From: an uncultured Ruminococcus sp.
Lineage (GTDB): Bacteria; Bacillota; Clostridia; Lachnospirales; Lachnospiraceae
Direction: 5' to 3'
Assembly: GCA_900066355.1 (NCBI GenBank)
Contig: FMEL01000010.1
Coordinates: 83,697 to 147,696 of the forward strand
Length of the DNA stretch: 64,000 nucleotides
Shown: positions 43,722 through 52,367 of the stretch, in pieces
Numbering within the stretch: position 1 is the first letter of the stretch
How the letters are laid out: each line of letters opens with the position of its first letter
Position numbers and translations under genes: made by a program
The notes under the pieces: model-generated
What the model was told of the DNA's origin: nothing
The model's input: the letters and a program-made list of their open reading frames with translations, nothing else
The model's database searches: none

Positions 43722-44282
43722 CTATTTTCCATGATAATCAAGGAAAAAGCAAGTGCAACAGGCTTTCTCGCTGCCTGTATTTTTATATATATGCTCCTGG
43801 TCGGTTTCAAATTTAAATATCTGGTCTTTATGAATGCAATAACTCTGTCCGTGGCATTCCACTGTCAGTTCTCCTTCCGTGACCGCCAGATACTCCCGTG
43901 TCTTTTCGCCATGGCTTCCGCTGACATAAACCCCGCCCGGCTCCACTTCGATCCGATATACCTCTACAAGTCTTGTGTCTTCATACGGCAGACAGGTCCA
44001 TACCCGGTATTGCCCTTCCAGCTCTTTGGTCGGCAGCAGTTCCTGTGGAGTTACAAGGAGACAGTCTTCCCGGGGCGGCTGTATCAACTCCTGAAATTCG
44101 ATTCGAAGTCCACTTGTGACCTTTCCGAGTACGCCAAGAGAGGGATTGGCAGTCCCTCTCTCTATCTGTGCAAGCATGCTTTTGCTGACTCCGGTCTGTT
44201 CTGCGGTCTGATCCAGACTCATGCATTTTGACTTTCTTATTCTTTTTAAATTTGCCGCTACATTCTTTGACAAATAATCCAT
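43722..44282 (-). CDS. XRE-family regulator with cupin domain
   Basis: 186 residues: an N-terminal helix-turn-helix (MSLDQTAEQTGVSKSMLAQI, residues 20-39) and a C-terminal cupin (about 105-180, VEPGGVYVSGSHGEKTREYL, with HG.E as possible metal ligands). Its start is 3 nt after the stop of the arsR gene, so the two are translated together. Ligand and targets unknown. Its link with a metal-export cluster is positional. Confidence 0.87.
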   Translation of the reverse strand: MDYLSKNVAANLKRIRKSKCMSLDQTAEQTGVSKSMLAQIERGTANPSLGVLGKVTSGLRIEFQELIQPPREDCLLVTPQELLPTKELEGQYRVWTCLPYEDTRLVEVYRIEVEPGGVYVSGSHGEKTREYLAVTEGELTVECHGQSYCIHKDQIFKFETDQEHIYKNTGSEKACCTCFFLDYHGK

Positions 44283-44285
44283 ACT

Positions 44286-44648
44286 TTACTCCAGAATATG
44301 TTCTCTTCCCATTGAGATGATCGTTCGTACATGATCATCTGCAAGGGAATAAAAAATAGATTTTCCTTCTCTGCGGTTCTTCACCAACTTGTTCTGCTTC
44401 AGGATGCGAAGCTGATGGGAAACTGCGGACTGTGTCATATTCAGGACTTTCGCAAGATCGCAGACACACACTTCTGATTCAAATAACACGAACAGAATGC
44501 GGATACGGGTAGAGTCTGCAAATACCTTGAACAGATCTGCCAGATCATACAATTCTTCCTCGTCCGGCATGGTCTCATTTACGATCTTCAGAAGGTCTTC
44601 ATGGATTTCCTGACATTCACAGCTTAATTCTTCTCTTTCTTCTGTCAT
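44286..44648 (-). CDS. ArsR/SmtB-family metal-responsive repressor (CadC/CzrA-like)
   Basis: 120 residues. The alpha3 metal-site motif is ESEVCVCDLA, the DNA-reading helix is MTQSAVSHQLRILKQNKLV, and the alpha5 site is DDHVRTIISMGREH (Asp-His...His). The N-terminal CEC adds possible Cd/Pb ligands. It should release DNA when Zn(II) or Cd(II) binds. ATG 44648 is preferred to the in-frame GTG at 44669; neither has a strong ribosome site. It follows the P-type ATPase, with the matching operator at 46904-46925. Confidence 0.85.
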   Translation of the reverse strand: MTEEREELSCECQEIHEDLLKIVNETMPDEEELYDLADLFKVFADSTRIRILFVLFESEVCVCDLAKVLNMTQSAVSHQLRILKQNKLVKNRREGKSIFYSLADDHVRTIISMGREHILE

Positions 44649-44689
44649 ATATATCTCTCTTTCTTTCACCCCATCTTTGTAACCTGTAG

Positions 44690-46576
44690 TTACAATTTCT
44701 TTACAAAAAGGGTTCTTATCGCGTTCAGGACAGCAATTACCATAACTCCGACATCAGCAAAGATTGCAACCCACATGTTGGCAATACCAACTGCGCCGAG
44801 AATCAGGCAGATAACCTTGATACCGATTGCAAAATAAATATTTTCATAAACAATACGCATGCATTTCTTCGCAATGCGGATTGCTTTGACGATTTTTTGC
44901 GGATCATCATCCATCAGGACGACATCCGCGGCTTCGATCGCAGCATCTGAACCAAGCGCTCCCATCGCGATACCGATATCGGCTCTGGAAAGTACCGGTG
45001 CATCGTTGATACCATCACCAACAAAGGCAAGTTTTTCTTTCGCTGTCTTTTTTGCAAGGAGTTCTTCTACCTTTGTTACTTTATCAGCCGGAAGAAGTTC
45101 ACTGTATACACGGTCCACGCCCAGTTCATCGGCTACCTGCTGTGCAACTTTATCGATATCTCCGGTCAGCATGACTGTCTCTTTGATGCCGTGTTTCTTA
45201 AGATTTGCGATTGCCTCTTTTGATGTCGGTTTCGGCACATCAGCGATCAGGATATGTCCTGCATAAGCACCGTTGATTGCCACATGAATGACCGTTCCTA
45301 CCTGATGACATTCGACTGCCTCTACTCCGATACGTTTCATCAGTTTTGCATTGCCGACTGCCACAGAAACTCCGTCTACTTTTGCGGTAACACCATTTCC
45401 ACTGATTTCTTCTACATCTGTTACACGATTCTGATCAATTTCTTTGCCATAAGCAGTTTTCAGGCTGCGGCTGATCGGATGTGTGGAAAAGCTTTCTGCA
45501 AGTGCGGCATATTCAAGAATTTTTGCTTCTTCCATAGTATTATGATGCACACCGGCAACTTCAAACACACCTTTTGTCAGAGTACCTGTCTTGTCAAATA
45601 CAACATATTTTGTCTGTGCCAGTGTTTCCAGATAGTTTGATCCTTTGACCAGGACACCGGCATTGCTTGCACCACCGATTCCCGCAAAGAAACTGAGCGG
45701 AATACTGATAACAAGTGCACACGGACAGCTGATTACCAGGAAGGTCAGCGCACGGTAGACCCACTGTCCCCACTGCGCAGGATTGTGGAGGAAAAGAAGA
45801 TTTACAATCGGCGGCAGTAACGCAAGGGCAAGCGCACCATAGCAGACTGCCGGCGTATAATAGCGTGCAAATTTTGAAATAAAATTTTCGGATCTGGATT
45901 TACGGGAACTGGAATTCTCGACAAGTTCCAGAATCCTACATACAGTAGATTCACCAAACTCTTTTGTAGTACGGATTCTCAGCACACCTGTCATATTGAT
46001 ACATCCGCTGATGATCTCATCTCCCGGTTTTGCATTTCTCGGAAGACTCTCACCGGTCAGGGCACTTGTATTCAGAGTTGTACTTCCTTCAATGATCACA
46101 CCGTCGATCGGCACTTTTTCACCCGGCTGTACTACAATCACGGAACCGATTTCTACTTCATCCGGATCAACCTGTTCCAGTTTGCCGTCTTTTTCGATAT
46201 TTGCATAATCCGGACGGATATCCATCAGTTCACTGATGTTGCGACGGCTTTTGCCTACTGCATAGCTCTGGAAGAGTTCACCTATCTGGTAAAAGAGCAT
46301 AACGGCGATTGCCTCATTATAATCTCCACTCTTCTCATAAACTGCCAGTCCGAAAGCGCCGACTGTGGCAAGCGCCATCAGGAAGTTTTCGTCAAACACC
46401 TGACCGTTTTTGATTCCTTTGAAAGCTTTTTTCAAAATATCATATCCGATTTCCAGATAAATCGCCAGATAACAGATGAATCTCGGAATTCCTGTAATCG
46501 GGATGAAATGCAGAACGACCAGTAGTACCGCTGCTATGATAATACGTGTCATCATTTTTTTCTGCTTTTTATTCAT
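44690..46576 (-). CDS. Heavy-metal P1B-type ATPase, Zn/Cd/Pb exporter (ZntA/CadA-like)
   Basis: 628 residues, lacking the usual N-terminal metal-binding domain. Motifs: TGES (ALTGESLPR), CPC membrane site (ISCPCALVIS), phosphorylated DKTGTLTKG, HP locus (STHPISRS), VMLTGDI, GDGINDAPVLSRADIG, and an Asp in the last helices (WVAIFADVGVM) as in Zn/Cd pumps. The missing domain is encoded separately by the HMA gene just upstream (46640). ATG 46576 is next to GGAGAGA. Expression with arsR in one operon supports metal efflux. Confidence 0.92.
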   Translation of the reverse strand: MNKKQKKMMTRIIIAAVLLVVLHFIPITGIPRFICYLAIYLEIGYDILKKAFKGIKNGQVFDENFLMALATVGAFGLAVYEKSGDYNEAIAVMLFYQIGELFQSYAVGKSRRNISELMDIRPDYANIEKDGKLEQVDPDEVEIGSVIVVQPGEKVPIDGVIIEGSTTLNTSALTGESLPRNAKPGDEIISGCINMTGVLRIRTTKEFGESTVCRILELVENSSSRKSRSENFISKFARYYTPAVCYGALALALLPPIVNLLFLHNPAQWGQWVYRALTFLVISCPCALVISIPLSFFAGIGGASNAGVLVKGSNYLETLAQTKYVVFDKTGTLTKGVFEVAGVHHNTMEEAKILEYAALAESFSTHPISRSLKTAYGKEIDQNRVTDVEEISGNGVTAKVDGVSVAVGNAKLMKRIGVEAVECHQVGTVIHVAINGAYAGHILIADVPKPTSKEAIANLKKHGIKETVMLTGDIDKVAQQVADELGVDRVYSELLPADKVTKVEELLAKKTAKEKLAFVGDGINDAPVLSRADIGIAMGALGSDAAIEAADVVLMDDDPQKIVKAIRIAKKCMRIVYENIYFAIGIKVICLILGAVGIANMWVAIFADVGVMVIAVLNAIRTLFVKKL

Positions 46577-46639
46577 CTCTTGTCTCTCCTTTTTGAAAAT
46601 CGCTCTGCCGCATCCGCAGCAGAGCAATCAGATTCATTC

Positions 46640-46858
46640 TTATAAATAAATTTCGCAGTCGTCTTCAACCTTCTTACAGTTCTTGAGAACTTCTTTCATA
46701 ACACTCTTCGGATCCTGTCCTTCTTCGAATTCTACGTTCATTTTCAGCATCATAAAGTTTACGGCTGCATCCTTAACACCTGCAGTGTTCTTTGCTGCTT
46801 CTTCCATTTTGTTTGCACAGTTTGCGCAGTCAACTTCGATTTTGTAAGATTTTTTCAT
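46640..46858 (-). CDS. Stand-alone heavy-metal-associated (HMA) domain protein
   Basis: 72 residues. The CxxC metal site is in VDCANCANKMEEA (Cys11 and Cys14 region). A second cysteine pair near the end (NCKKVEDDCEIYL) is an added ligand candidate, giving Zn/Cd-like acidic features. It is the first gene of the operon and is probably the detached N-terminal domain or chaperone of the adjacent P-type ATPase. A strong AAAAGGAG site precedes it. Confidence 0.9.
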   Translation of the reverse strand: MKKSYKIEVDCANCANKMEEAAKNTAGVKDAAVNFMMLKMNVEFEEGQDPKSVMKEVLKNCKKVEDDCEIYL

Positions 46859-46903
46859 AGTAGGCTTCTCCTTTTATTTGTTTATTCTTTTCTTTCGTTC
46901 TCT

Positions 46904-46925
46904 CATATGAACAATCATTCATATG
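46904..46925. promoter_or_regulatory. ArsR/CadC-type operator
   Basis: CATATGA and TCATATG form perfect 7-bp arms with an 8-bp spacer, directly downstream of the -10 box. The form and site match CzrA/CadC operators. Confidence 0.75.
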
Positions 46926-46934
46926 TTTGATTGT

Positions 46935-46962
46935 ATTATAACATGCCGGTCACATATGTCAA
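46935..46962 (-). promoter_or_regulatory. Sigma-A promoter of the metal export operon
   Basis: Minus strand TTGACA (46962-46957), 16-nt spacer, TATAAT (46940-46935). Confidence 0.85.
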
Positions 46963-47016
46963 TATATTTCCGATAAATTTTCAAGAATATTATCAGATAT
47001 TTGGTTATGCGGAGCG

Positions 47017-47064
47017 TTTTTACGTTATTGGAACATTTCGCAGTAATTTTCTATAACGTAAAAA
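47017..47064. repeat. 48-nt palindrome, copy 2
   Basis: TTTTTACGTTAT.GGA pairs with TTC.ATAACGTAAAAA around the same core as copy 1 at 30360. The outer pairs ACGTTAT/ATAACGT replace ATGTAAT/ATTACAT. It lies between the rlmD terminator and the metal operon promoter. Confidence 0.8.
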
Positions 47065-47101
47065 TTCCCGGAATATCAGCCAGATACTCCGGGAATTTTT
47101 T
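47060..47101 (-). terminator. Terminator after rlmD
   Basis: AAAAATTCCCGG and CCGGGAATTTTT pair around a variable loop; the stem meets the rlmD stop codon. It can work in both directions. Confidence 0.85.
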
Positions 47102-48488
47102 ATTCTTTTACAAGCAGAGCCACTGCTTCCGTCCATACTGTTTCACAGAACTGATCTACGCAGCATGCCTTTTCCAGACGATAGCCTGCTGCAAGAAATG
47201 CCTCCAGGTCACGTGCAAGACTGGTCGCCTTACAGGAAACATATACAATACGGTTCACACCGTAGGAAAGGATCTTCGGCAGTGCTTTCGGATGAATACC
47301 ATCACGCGGCGGATCCAGCACGATCACATCCGGCTTTTCCGTCAGGTCATCCAGAACTTTCAGAACATCGCCTGCAATGAAACGGCAATTATCCAGTCCG
47401 TTCAGCTTTGCATTTTCTCTTGCAGCTTCCACTGCATCCTCTACGATTTCTACTCCGATCACCTCTTTTGCCACCGGCGCAAGAAGCTGTGCGATCGTAC
47501 CAGTACCACTGTAGAGGTCAAATACCTCCATACCGCTGGTATTCTGGATATATTCTCTTACAATATTATAGAGTACTTCCGCTGCCAGTGAATTCGGCTG
47601 AAAGAAAGAAAACGTACTGATCCGGAATTTCAGTCCGAGCAGCGTCTCATAAAAATAATCCTGTCCATAAAGGATCCTCGTCTCATCACTCTGTACGACA
47701 TCAGAAAGAGAATCATTGAGAATATGCATGATACCGACGATCTTTCCCTCCAGCGGAAGTGCCAGAAGCTGTTCTTTCAGTGGTTCCAGATCATATTCTT
47801 CCTGTGTGGTCGTGACAAGATGTACAAGAATCTCTCCGGAAGTCACACCACGACGCAGCATCAGATGACGGAGATAGCCTGTGTGCTGCAGTTTCCTGTA
47901 ATAAGAAGCTCCTTTTTCTCTGAAAAACTCACGTACACAGGTCAGAATATCAGTCATATCCTTATGCACCAGTTTACAGTCATCCGTATTTAAGATGTCG
48001 TAAGTGCTTCCCTTCTTGTGCAGTCCCAGAGAAAGCGGTCCGTCTTTATACTCATCTCCAAAGGAAAATTCCATCTTATTACGGTAGCCAAATTCAATCG
48101 GACTTCCATGAATGCCTTCCCAATCGAAATCCGCCTGTCCATTCTTATCTACCTGACCGCCCCGTACCAGAGCTTCCTCCAGAAGTTCTCGAATCTGTGT
48201 TTCTTTCATTACCAGCTGGTTCTCATAAGACATCGTCTGATACATACAGCCGCCACATGCCGGAAAGTTATTGCACACCGCATCTCTTGTCTCAAAAGGA
48301 GATTTCTCCAGAACTTCAAGAATTCGTCCCTGTGCTCTGCCGGAACGTTTTTTCTGGATCATGAAGCGTACCTTCTGTCCCGGGATTCCATTCTTGATCA
48401 GCACTTTCTGATCGTCAATACATACATACCCCTTGTTCGGAAAGTCTACCTTTTCTATTATACCCTCGTAAATTTCACCTTTTTTCAT
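47100..48488 (-). CDS. rlmD: 23S rRNA (uracil-C5)-methyltransferase, RlmD/RumA family
   Basis: 462 residues. An N-terminal TRAM domain (KGEIYEGIIEKVDFPNKGYV) is followed by the [4Fe-4S] cysteines (CNNFPACGGC), a central domain, and a C-terminal methyltransferase with FDLYSGTGTIAQLLA, FQPNS, LDPPRDG and the catalytic cysteine in YVSCKATSLARDL. It methylates U1939 or U747 of 23S rRNA; Firmicute members (RlmCD) can do both. Full length for the family. Confidence 0.92.
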   Translation of the reverse strand: MKKGEIYEGIIEKVDFPNKGYVCIDDQKVLIKNGIPGQKVRFMIQKKRSGRAQGRILEVLEKSPFETRDAVCNNFPACGGCMYQTMSYENQLVMKETQIRELLEEALVRGGQVDKNGQADFDWEGIHGSPIEFGYRNKMEFSFGDEYKDGPLSLGLHKKGSTYDILNTDDCKLVHKDMTDILTCVREFFREKGASYYRKLQHTGYLRHLMLRRGVTSGEILVHLVTTTQEEYDLEPLKEQLLALPLEGKIVGIMHILNDSLSDVVQSDETRILYGQDYFYETLLGLKFRISTFSFFQPNSLAAEVLYNIVREYIQNTSGMEVFDLYSGTGTIAQLLAPVAKEVIGVEIVEDAVEAARENAKLNGLDNCRFIAGDVLKVLDDLTEKPDVIVLDPPRDGIHPKALPKILSYGVNRIVYVSCKATSLARDLEAFLAAGYRLEKACCVDQFCETVWTEAVALLVKE

Positions 48489-48554
48489 TATATTTATTCC
48501 TTATCTATATCTTTACTCGCGGAGCGTATTGCCCTGTCAGAGACTGAGCAGTAA

Positions 48555-48584
48555 AACAGCCCCGGTTATCTGCCGGAGCTGCTG
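48555..48584 (-). terminator. Terminator after the small membrane protein
   Basis: Minus strand CAGC-TCCGG-cagataa-CCGGGGCTG followed by TTTTAC; 14 nt from the stop at 48598. Confidence 0.8.
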
Positions 48585-48597
48585 ATTCATGCTACTC

Positions 48598-48840
48598 TTA
48601 CTCTTCTTCGTCCTCGAAATAATCATCAAAGTCATCATCGAAATCTTCTTCGAAATCCTCCAGATAATCCGGAGCAAAGAAACGATATACTGCAAACGCA
48701 ATACCTGCTACTGCTGCAACAGCACCGATAATCGCCAGTACCCAAAGGACTGTATTTTTTTCTTTTTCGTCCTCTTTTTTCTTTAAGGCAGCAAGTAAAT
48801 CTTCAATTTTTTCGTTCTGTAATAAATGATTCAGATTCAT
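48598..48840 (-). CDS. Small single-pass membrane protein with acidic tail
   Basis: 80 residues. One membrane helix (VLWVLAIIGAVAAVAGIAFA, about 31-50) lies between a Lys/Glu-rich helix and a very acidic C-terminus (about 60-80, nearly all Asp, Glu, Tyr and Phe). ATG 48840 has GGAAGG upstream. This architecture occurs widely in Lachnospiraceae; no function is known to me. Confidence 0.65.
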   Translation of the reverse strand: MNLNHLLQNEKIEDLLAALKKKEDEKEKNTVLWVLAIIGAVAAVAGIAFAVYRFFAPDYLEDFEEDFDDDFDDYFEDEEE

Positions 48841-48918
48841 GATGGGCACCTTCCTCTCGCTCAAACTCATTTTATAGGTTATAGTATACCACTAATTGCT
48901 TCATTTTACCATATCTTC

Positions 48919-49854
48919 TCATAAATTTTCGCTGATGCTCTCTCCATCATCGTTACCTGTAAACAGTAACCCGTCATCATTCTTTACTTCTGATACACCG
49001 ATTTTTTCTCCCAGATGTACTCTTGTTTCGATCCCCTTTTCGGAATTAAAGAAGATGTCCGGATCCGGTAATACGCGGTCTTTCTGAGTCATCAGTACGA
49101 TCGTCGAGCCACCGAAAGCAAAATTACCTTTTTCTTTGCCTCGCTTTACTCTGCCCCGAAGCGGAACATTCTCGATTCTGCCAACCATCAGGGCACCCAC
49201 TTCCATCATAAGGACCGTGCCGAAATTGACAGTTTTAAGCAGCGCATATTCTCTTGTATTTTCTTTATAGATCGGATAAACATCGTTTGCCACCGGATTG
49301 ACGGTGTGCAACGCACCATCAATGTGCACTCTCCTTGATTCAAAACCATCATCAATATAAATATATCGATGATAATCATCTACACAGAGTCGAAATACCC
49401 AGAGATAACCGCCCTCGTAACGCTTCGCAAGTACCGGATTCTTCAGAAGTTCCGCAACCGTATACGGGGTGTGTTTAATTTTCACCCTGCAATTTCCATC
49501 AATCGGATAGACGCTCACCCGGCTGTCACACGGACTTACAAAATGCTCCGGTACCATACTGACCGGCCTCGCACCCTCGCGGATCCTTCTTGTAAAGAAG
49601 TCATTGTACGACCGGAACTTTCTCTTTTCATAATCCCGCATGTCGATTCCGGCATGACGGATAAATGCCGGTACTGCCAGAGCCGAAAGACGCGAATCAA
49701 GAATCCTGCCGCCAAGCTCAGATAAAATCGGATTTACCAGTGGCTTTAATACTGCCCTGCCAGGTGCACAGCCGTACATCTTCTCAAGAAGGCGGTCCTG
49801 CCCGGAATCATTTTTGTAAACATGTCCCTGTCTGTCTGCTGTATAGCTGCTCAC
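48919..49854 (-). CDS. psd: Phosphatidylserine decarboxylase
   Basis: 311 residues, PSD-B type. Family segments include RKFRSYNDFFTRRIREGARP, SPCDSRV, YEGGYLWVFRLCVDDYHRY and the self-cleavage site FGGST, where the Ser becomes the pyruvoyl cofactor (GGST replaces the common LGST). It turns phosphatidylserine into phosphatidylethanolamine. The GTG start at 49854 has GGAG 7 nt before it and overlaps the pssA stop (GTGA), so the pair is translated together. The longer frame from 49902 has no signal. Confidence 0.9.
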   Translation of the reverse strand: MSSYTADRQGHVYKNDSGQDRLLEKMYGCAPGRAVLKPLVNPILSELGGRILDSRLSALAVPAFIRHAGIDMRDYEKRKFRSYNDFFTRRIREGARPVSMVPEHFVSPCDSRVSVYPIDGNCRVKIKHTPYTVAELLKNPVLAKRYEGGYLWVFRLCVDDYHRYIYIDDGFESRRVHIDGALHTVNPVANDVYPIYKENTREYALLKTVNFGTVLMMEVGALMVGRIENVPLRGRVKRGKEKGNFAFGGSTIVLMTQKDRVLPDPDIFFNSEKGIETRVHLGEKIGVSEVKNDDGLLFTGNDDGESISENL

Positions 49855-50528
49855 GGAGCCACTCCTTTCAGTTTTGTCACAACACCATGACGAGCCCACC
49901 ATGCTTCCTTATAGAAAAGAATAAAGAAGACTGCTACTGCCACAACCGAAACCAGAATAACCAGTTCTTTATTTGTCGGTTTGCGGAAACGGAAATTAAA
50001 AATAAACAAAAATCCAACGATCAGCATTGCCGCATGAAGCAGCCCTACAAAATAACGGAAGCCCGGAAAAAACATAGATGCCACAAACAGAAACGGCATG
50101 ATCACAGCCATTGATGTGATTGGAAGTCCCTGATAGTATTTACGGTTTTCGCTTGTTTCACTCTGTCTCTTTGCTTCCATTACATTAAAATATGCCAGAC
50201 GGATCACACCCGCCAGACCATAGAACGCAAGTATGACAACGCTGTAGAACTTGCACATGCCCAGCTTGTATCCAAGAATGATCGGAAAAATTCCGAAACA
50301 GACAATATCACACAGAGAATCTATCTGAATGCCGAAGGATTTCTCGTCGTCTGTCCTGTCTTTCTTTGTTCTCGCTATTTTTCCGTCAAACATATCACAC
50401 AGTCCGGAGAATGCCAGACAGAAAATTGCTATCGTAAGTTTCCCGTCAATTGCGCAGAACATACCCACTATTGAAGAAACAAGACTGATATATGTAACAA
50501 CTACCGTATAATCATAAAATCCTATCAT
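49851..50528 (-). CDS. pssA: CDP-diacylglycerol-serine O-phosphatidyltransferase
   Basis: 225 residues with about seven membrane helices. The CDP-alcohol phosphotransferase motif is DMFDGKIAR...G...D...D (DxxDGxxAR about 45-53, with GIQIDSLCD following after 12 residues). It makes phosphatidylserine from CDP-diacylglycerol. It overlaps both neighbours by 4 nt (ATGA and GTGA) in a phospholipid operon. Confidence 0.92.
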   Translation of the reverse strand: MIGFYDYTVVVTYISLVSSIVGMFCAIDGKLTIAIFCLAFSGLCDMFDGKIARTKKDRTDDEKSFGIQIDSLCDIVCFGIFPIILGYKLGMCKFYSVVILAFYGLAGVIRLAYFNVMEAKRQSETSENRKYYQGLPITSMAVIMPFLFVASMFFPGFRYFVGLLHAAMLIVGFLFIFNFRFRKPTNKELVILVSVVAVAVFFILFYKEAWWARHGVVTKLKGVAP

Positions 50529-51553
50529 TCGTAACTCTCCTTCTCTTTGCTGTCATGCTCCTGCCCGATCGTAAGCTGTGCCACGATGGTAAAAAGAGCA
50601 CTGATCAAAAGCTCCCCATAATATCCAAGTCCTCTGCTGAGAACCATTCCCGGTAAAAGCAGTGTTCCAAAAATCGGTGTAAAAATCGTCAGAAACAGTG
50701 TTTCACTGATTCCCATGCCACCCGGAAGCGGAAGCATATCAACAGAAACAGAAATCACTGCCTGCAGAAACAGCACCGTCCAGAATCCCGTGCCTGACAG
50801 CGAAAAAGATCTGTATACAAACCAGGTCACCGCAAACATTGCCATTCTCTGTACAAAGGTAATCCCAATTACGTTTGCGATCACTTTTGAATGAGTTTTT
50901 AGATACGCCGCCGTATCTCTGTATGCATCCATAGAGTCTTCCAGCTTCTTAAGTCTTCCGTCTTTCCTGCGGAGGATGTGAAGCTTTTCCAGTATCTTAA
51001 GTCCCCATACCATAAATGTTCTTGCAAGGAGCGGATGAAATACCAGTATTGTCATAAAAGTCACACAGAAAATATTCAGTGCAAGTCCAAGATAAAATAC
51101 CGGAAGTATCCCCTCAAGATACTGATGTAAAAATCCTCTTCCAAATACCGCCACGCCGATTCCGATCACAACAAGCACCAGTTTGTATGTAATCGTAATG
51201 ATCATAAGAATCACGGCGGATACCGGTATGGGTATATTTTTCTTTTTCATGTAGTATGCCTGCATCGGCTGTCCGCCACTTGCAGACGGTGTAATACAGC
51301 TGAAGAAAAAACCTACCGATGAAAAAAGAAAACAGGTTCTTTTTTTCAGTTTGATTCCATACGAACGCATCATATACCAGATAATGATCGATTCACCCCA
51401 GATAAAAAATGCGACCAGCGCAAGCCCGGGTGCAAGCCAGCGTTTATCTGCACTGCGTATGGCATCCATCATAGATTCAAGATCTTCTCCATGAAATACT
51501 CCGTAGATTGTAAGTGCAAATACAGCCACCAGAAAGACCCCGTTGAAGATCAC
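50525..51553 (-). CDS. LPG-synthase-TM/UPF0104 family membrane protein
   Basis: 342 residues, about eight helices, with the family motifs SCITPSASGGQPMQA and LPLPGGMGISE. These proteins resemble the flippase half of MprF and are thought to move or bind lipids. The frame begins at GTG 51553, which has no ribosome site. Upstream at 51570-51568 an ATG with an AGGGTGAG site leads into A7-T-A6, which is one base short of reading into this frame as MKKNKKVIF. Either the run slips or the sequence lacks an A; see findings. It overlaps pssA by 4 nt. Confidence 0.85.
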   Translation of the reverse strand: MIFNGVFLVAVFALTIYGVFHGEDLESMMDAIRSADKRWLAPGLALVAFFIWGESIIIWYMMRSYGIKLKKRTCFLFSSVGFFFSCITPSASGGQPMQAYYMKKKNIPIPVSAVILMIITITYKLVLVVIGIGVAVFGRGFLHQYLEGILPVFYLGLALNIFCVTFMTILVFHPLLARTFMVWGLKILEKLHILRRKDGRLKKLEDSMDAYRDTAAYLKTHSKVIANVIGITFVQRMAMFAVTWFVYRSFSLSGTGFWTVLFLQAVISVSVDMLPLPGGMGISETLFLTIFTPIFGTLLLPGMVLSRGLGYYGELLISALFTIVAQLTIGQEHDSKEKESYE

Positions 51554-51577
51554 TTTTTTATTTTTTTCATAAGTAGC

Positions 51578-52270
51578 TCACCCTTCTGTCAGCCTGCGAA
51601 TTTTCTGTTCGATCCTGCTGCCGAATCTTTCGTATATCCTGTAGAGATCTGTCTTTCTTCCGATGAAGAAACAGAATTCAGCAAGAAGGATTCCCCCTGC
51701 CACGTCTACGATCACATGCTGTTTCGTAAGAAGTGTGGATGCAAATACCAGAATCGCAATTACCATAGACACGCTCTGATACCAGCGCGGAATTTCTTTC
51801 CTGCCACGGATTCCCAGATAACAGAACCAGCTTACCAGACAGTGGATGGACGGAAACAGATTGTCCGCCGCGTCAATCGAATACAGCCACAGAGCTGCCT
51901 GATTCCACAAACCACTCCCTGTGATCAACGGTCTTGTATTTGTCGTTGGAAATGCAAGAAAAGACACAAGGCAGACACATCTTGATATAAAATCTCCTGT
52001 AAAAAACTGATAGACGCTGCGCCGATCCTGCCTTGCAATAAGAATGTAATTGACGGCCCAGAATACATAGCATCCAAAATAGATCACCAGAAACTCCGGG
52101 ACAAAAGGGATACTTCTGTCCACACCTGTCTCGATATTGTGGTGATACCATCCGCCTGCGATCATTCTTGAGCCGGAATAGACAAGACAATTAAATACAA
52201 AAGAAAATATAACCGGAAAAACTCCATAAGCAGGGAGTATTCTCGTGAGACCTTTTAAAAGATTTTTCAT
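51578..52270 (-). CDS. PAP2-family membrane phosphatase
   Basis: 230 residues, six helices. The three phosphatase blocks are degenerate but recognisable: NTRPLI, FPSIHCLVSWF and TKQHVIVDVAGG (catalytic His). It probably removes phosphate from lipid intermediates such as phosphatidic acid or isoprenyl diphosphate, or exchanges head groups (IPC-synthase-like). It opens the PAP2, UPF0104, pssA, psd operon. GGGAG precedes the ATG. Confidence 0.85.
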   Translation of the reverse strand: MKNLLKGLTRILPAYGVFPVIFSFVFNCLVYSGSRMIAGGWYHHNIETGVDRSIPFVPEFLVIYFGCYVFWAVNYILIARQDRRSVYQFFTGDFISRCVCLVSFLAFPTTNTRPLITGSGLWNQAALWLYSIDAADNLFPSIHCLVSWFCYLGIRGRKEIPRWYQSVSMVIAILVFASTLLTKQHVIVDVAGGILLAEFCFFIGRKTDLYRIYERFGSRIEQKIRRLTEG

Positions 52271-52367
52271 GATGTACTCCCTTCGTTTTTCATATAGAAC
52301 AGTATAGCATTCCCTGACGGGTGAAGCAACTAAAGTACGAAAACATTAAGAATTCTTAAGAAAAAAG

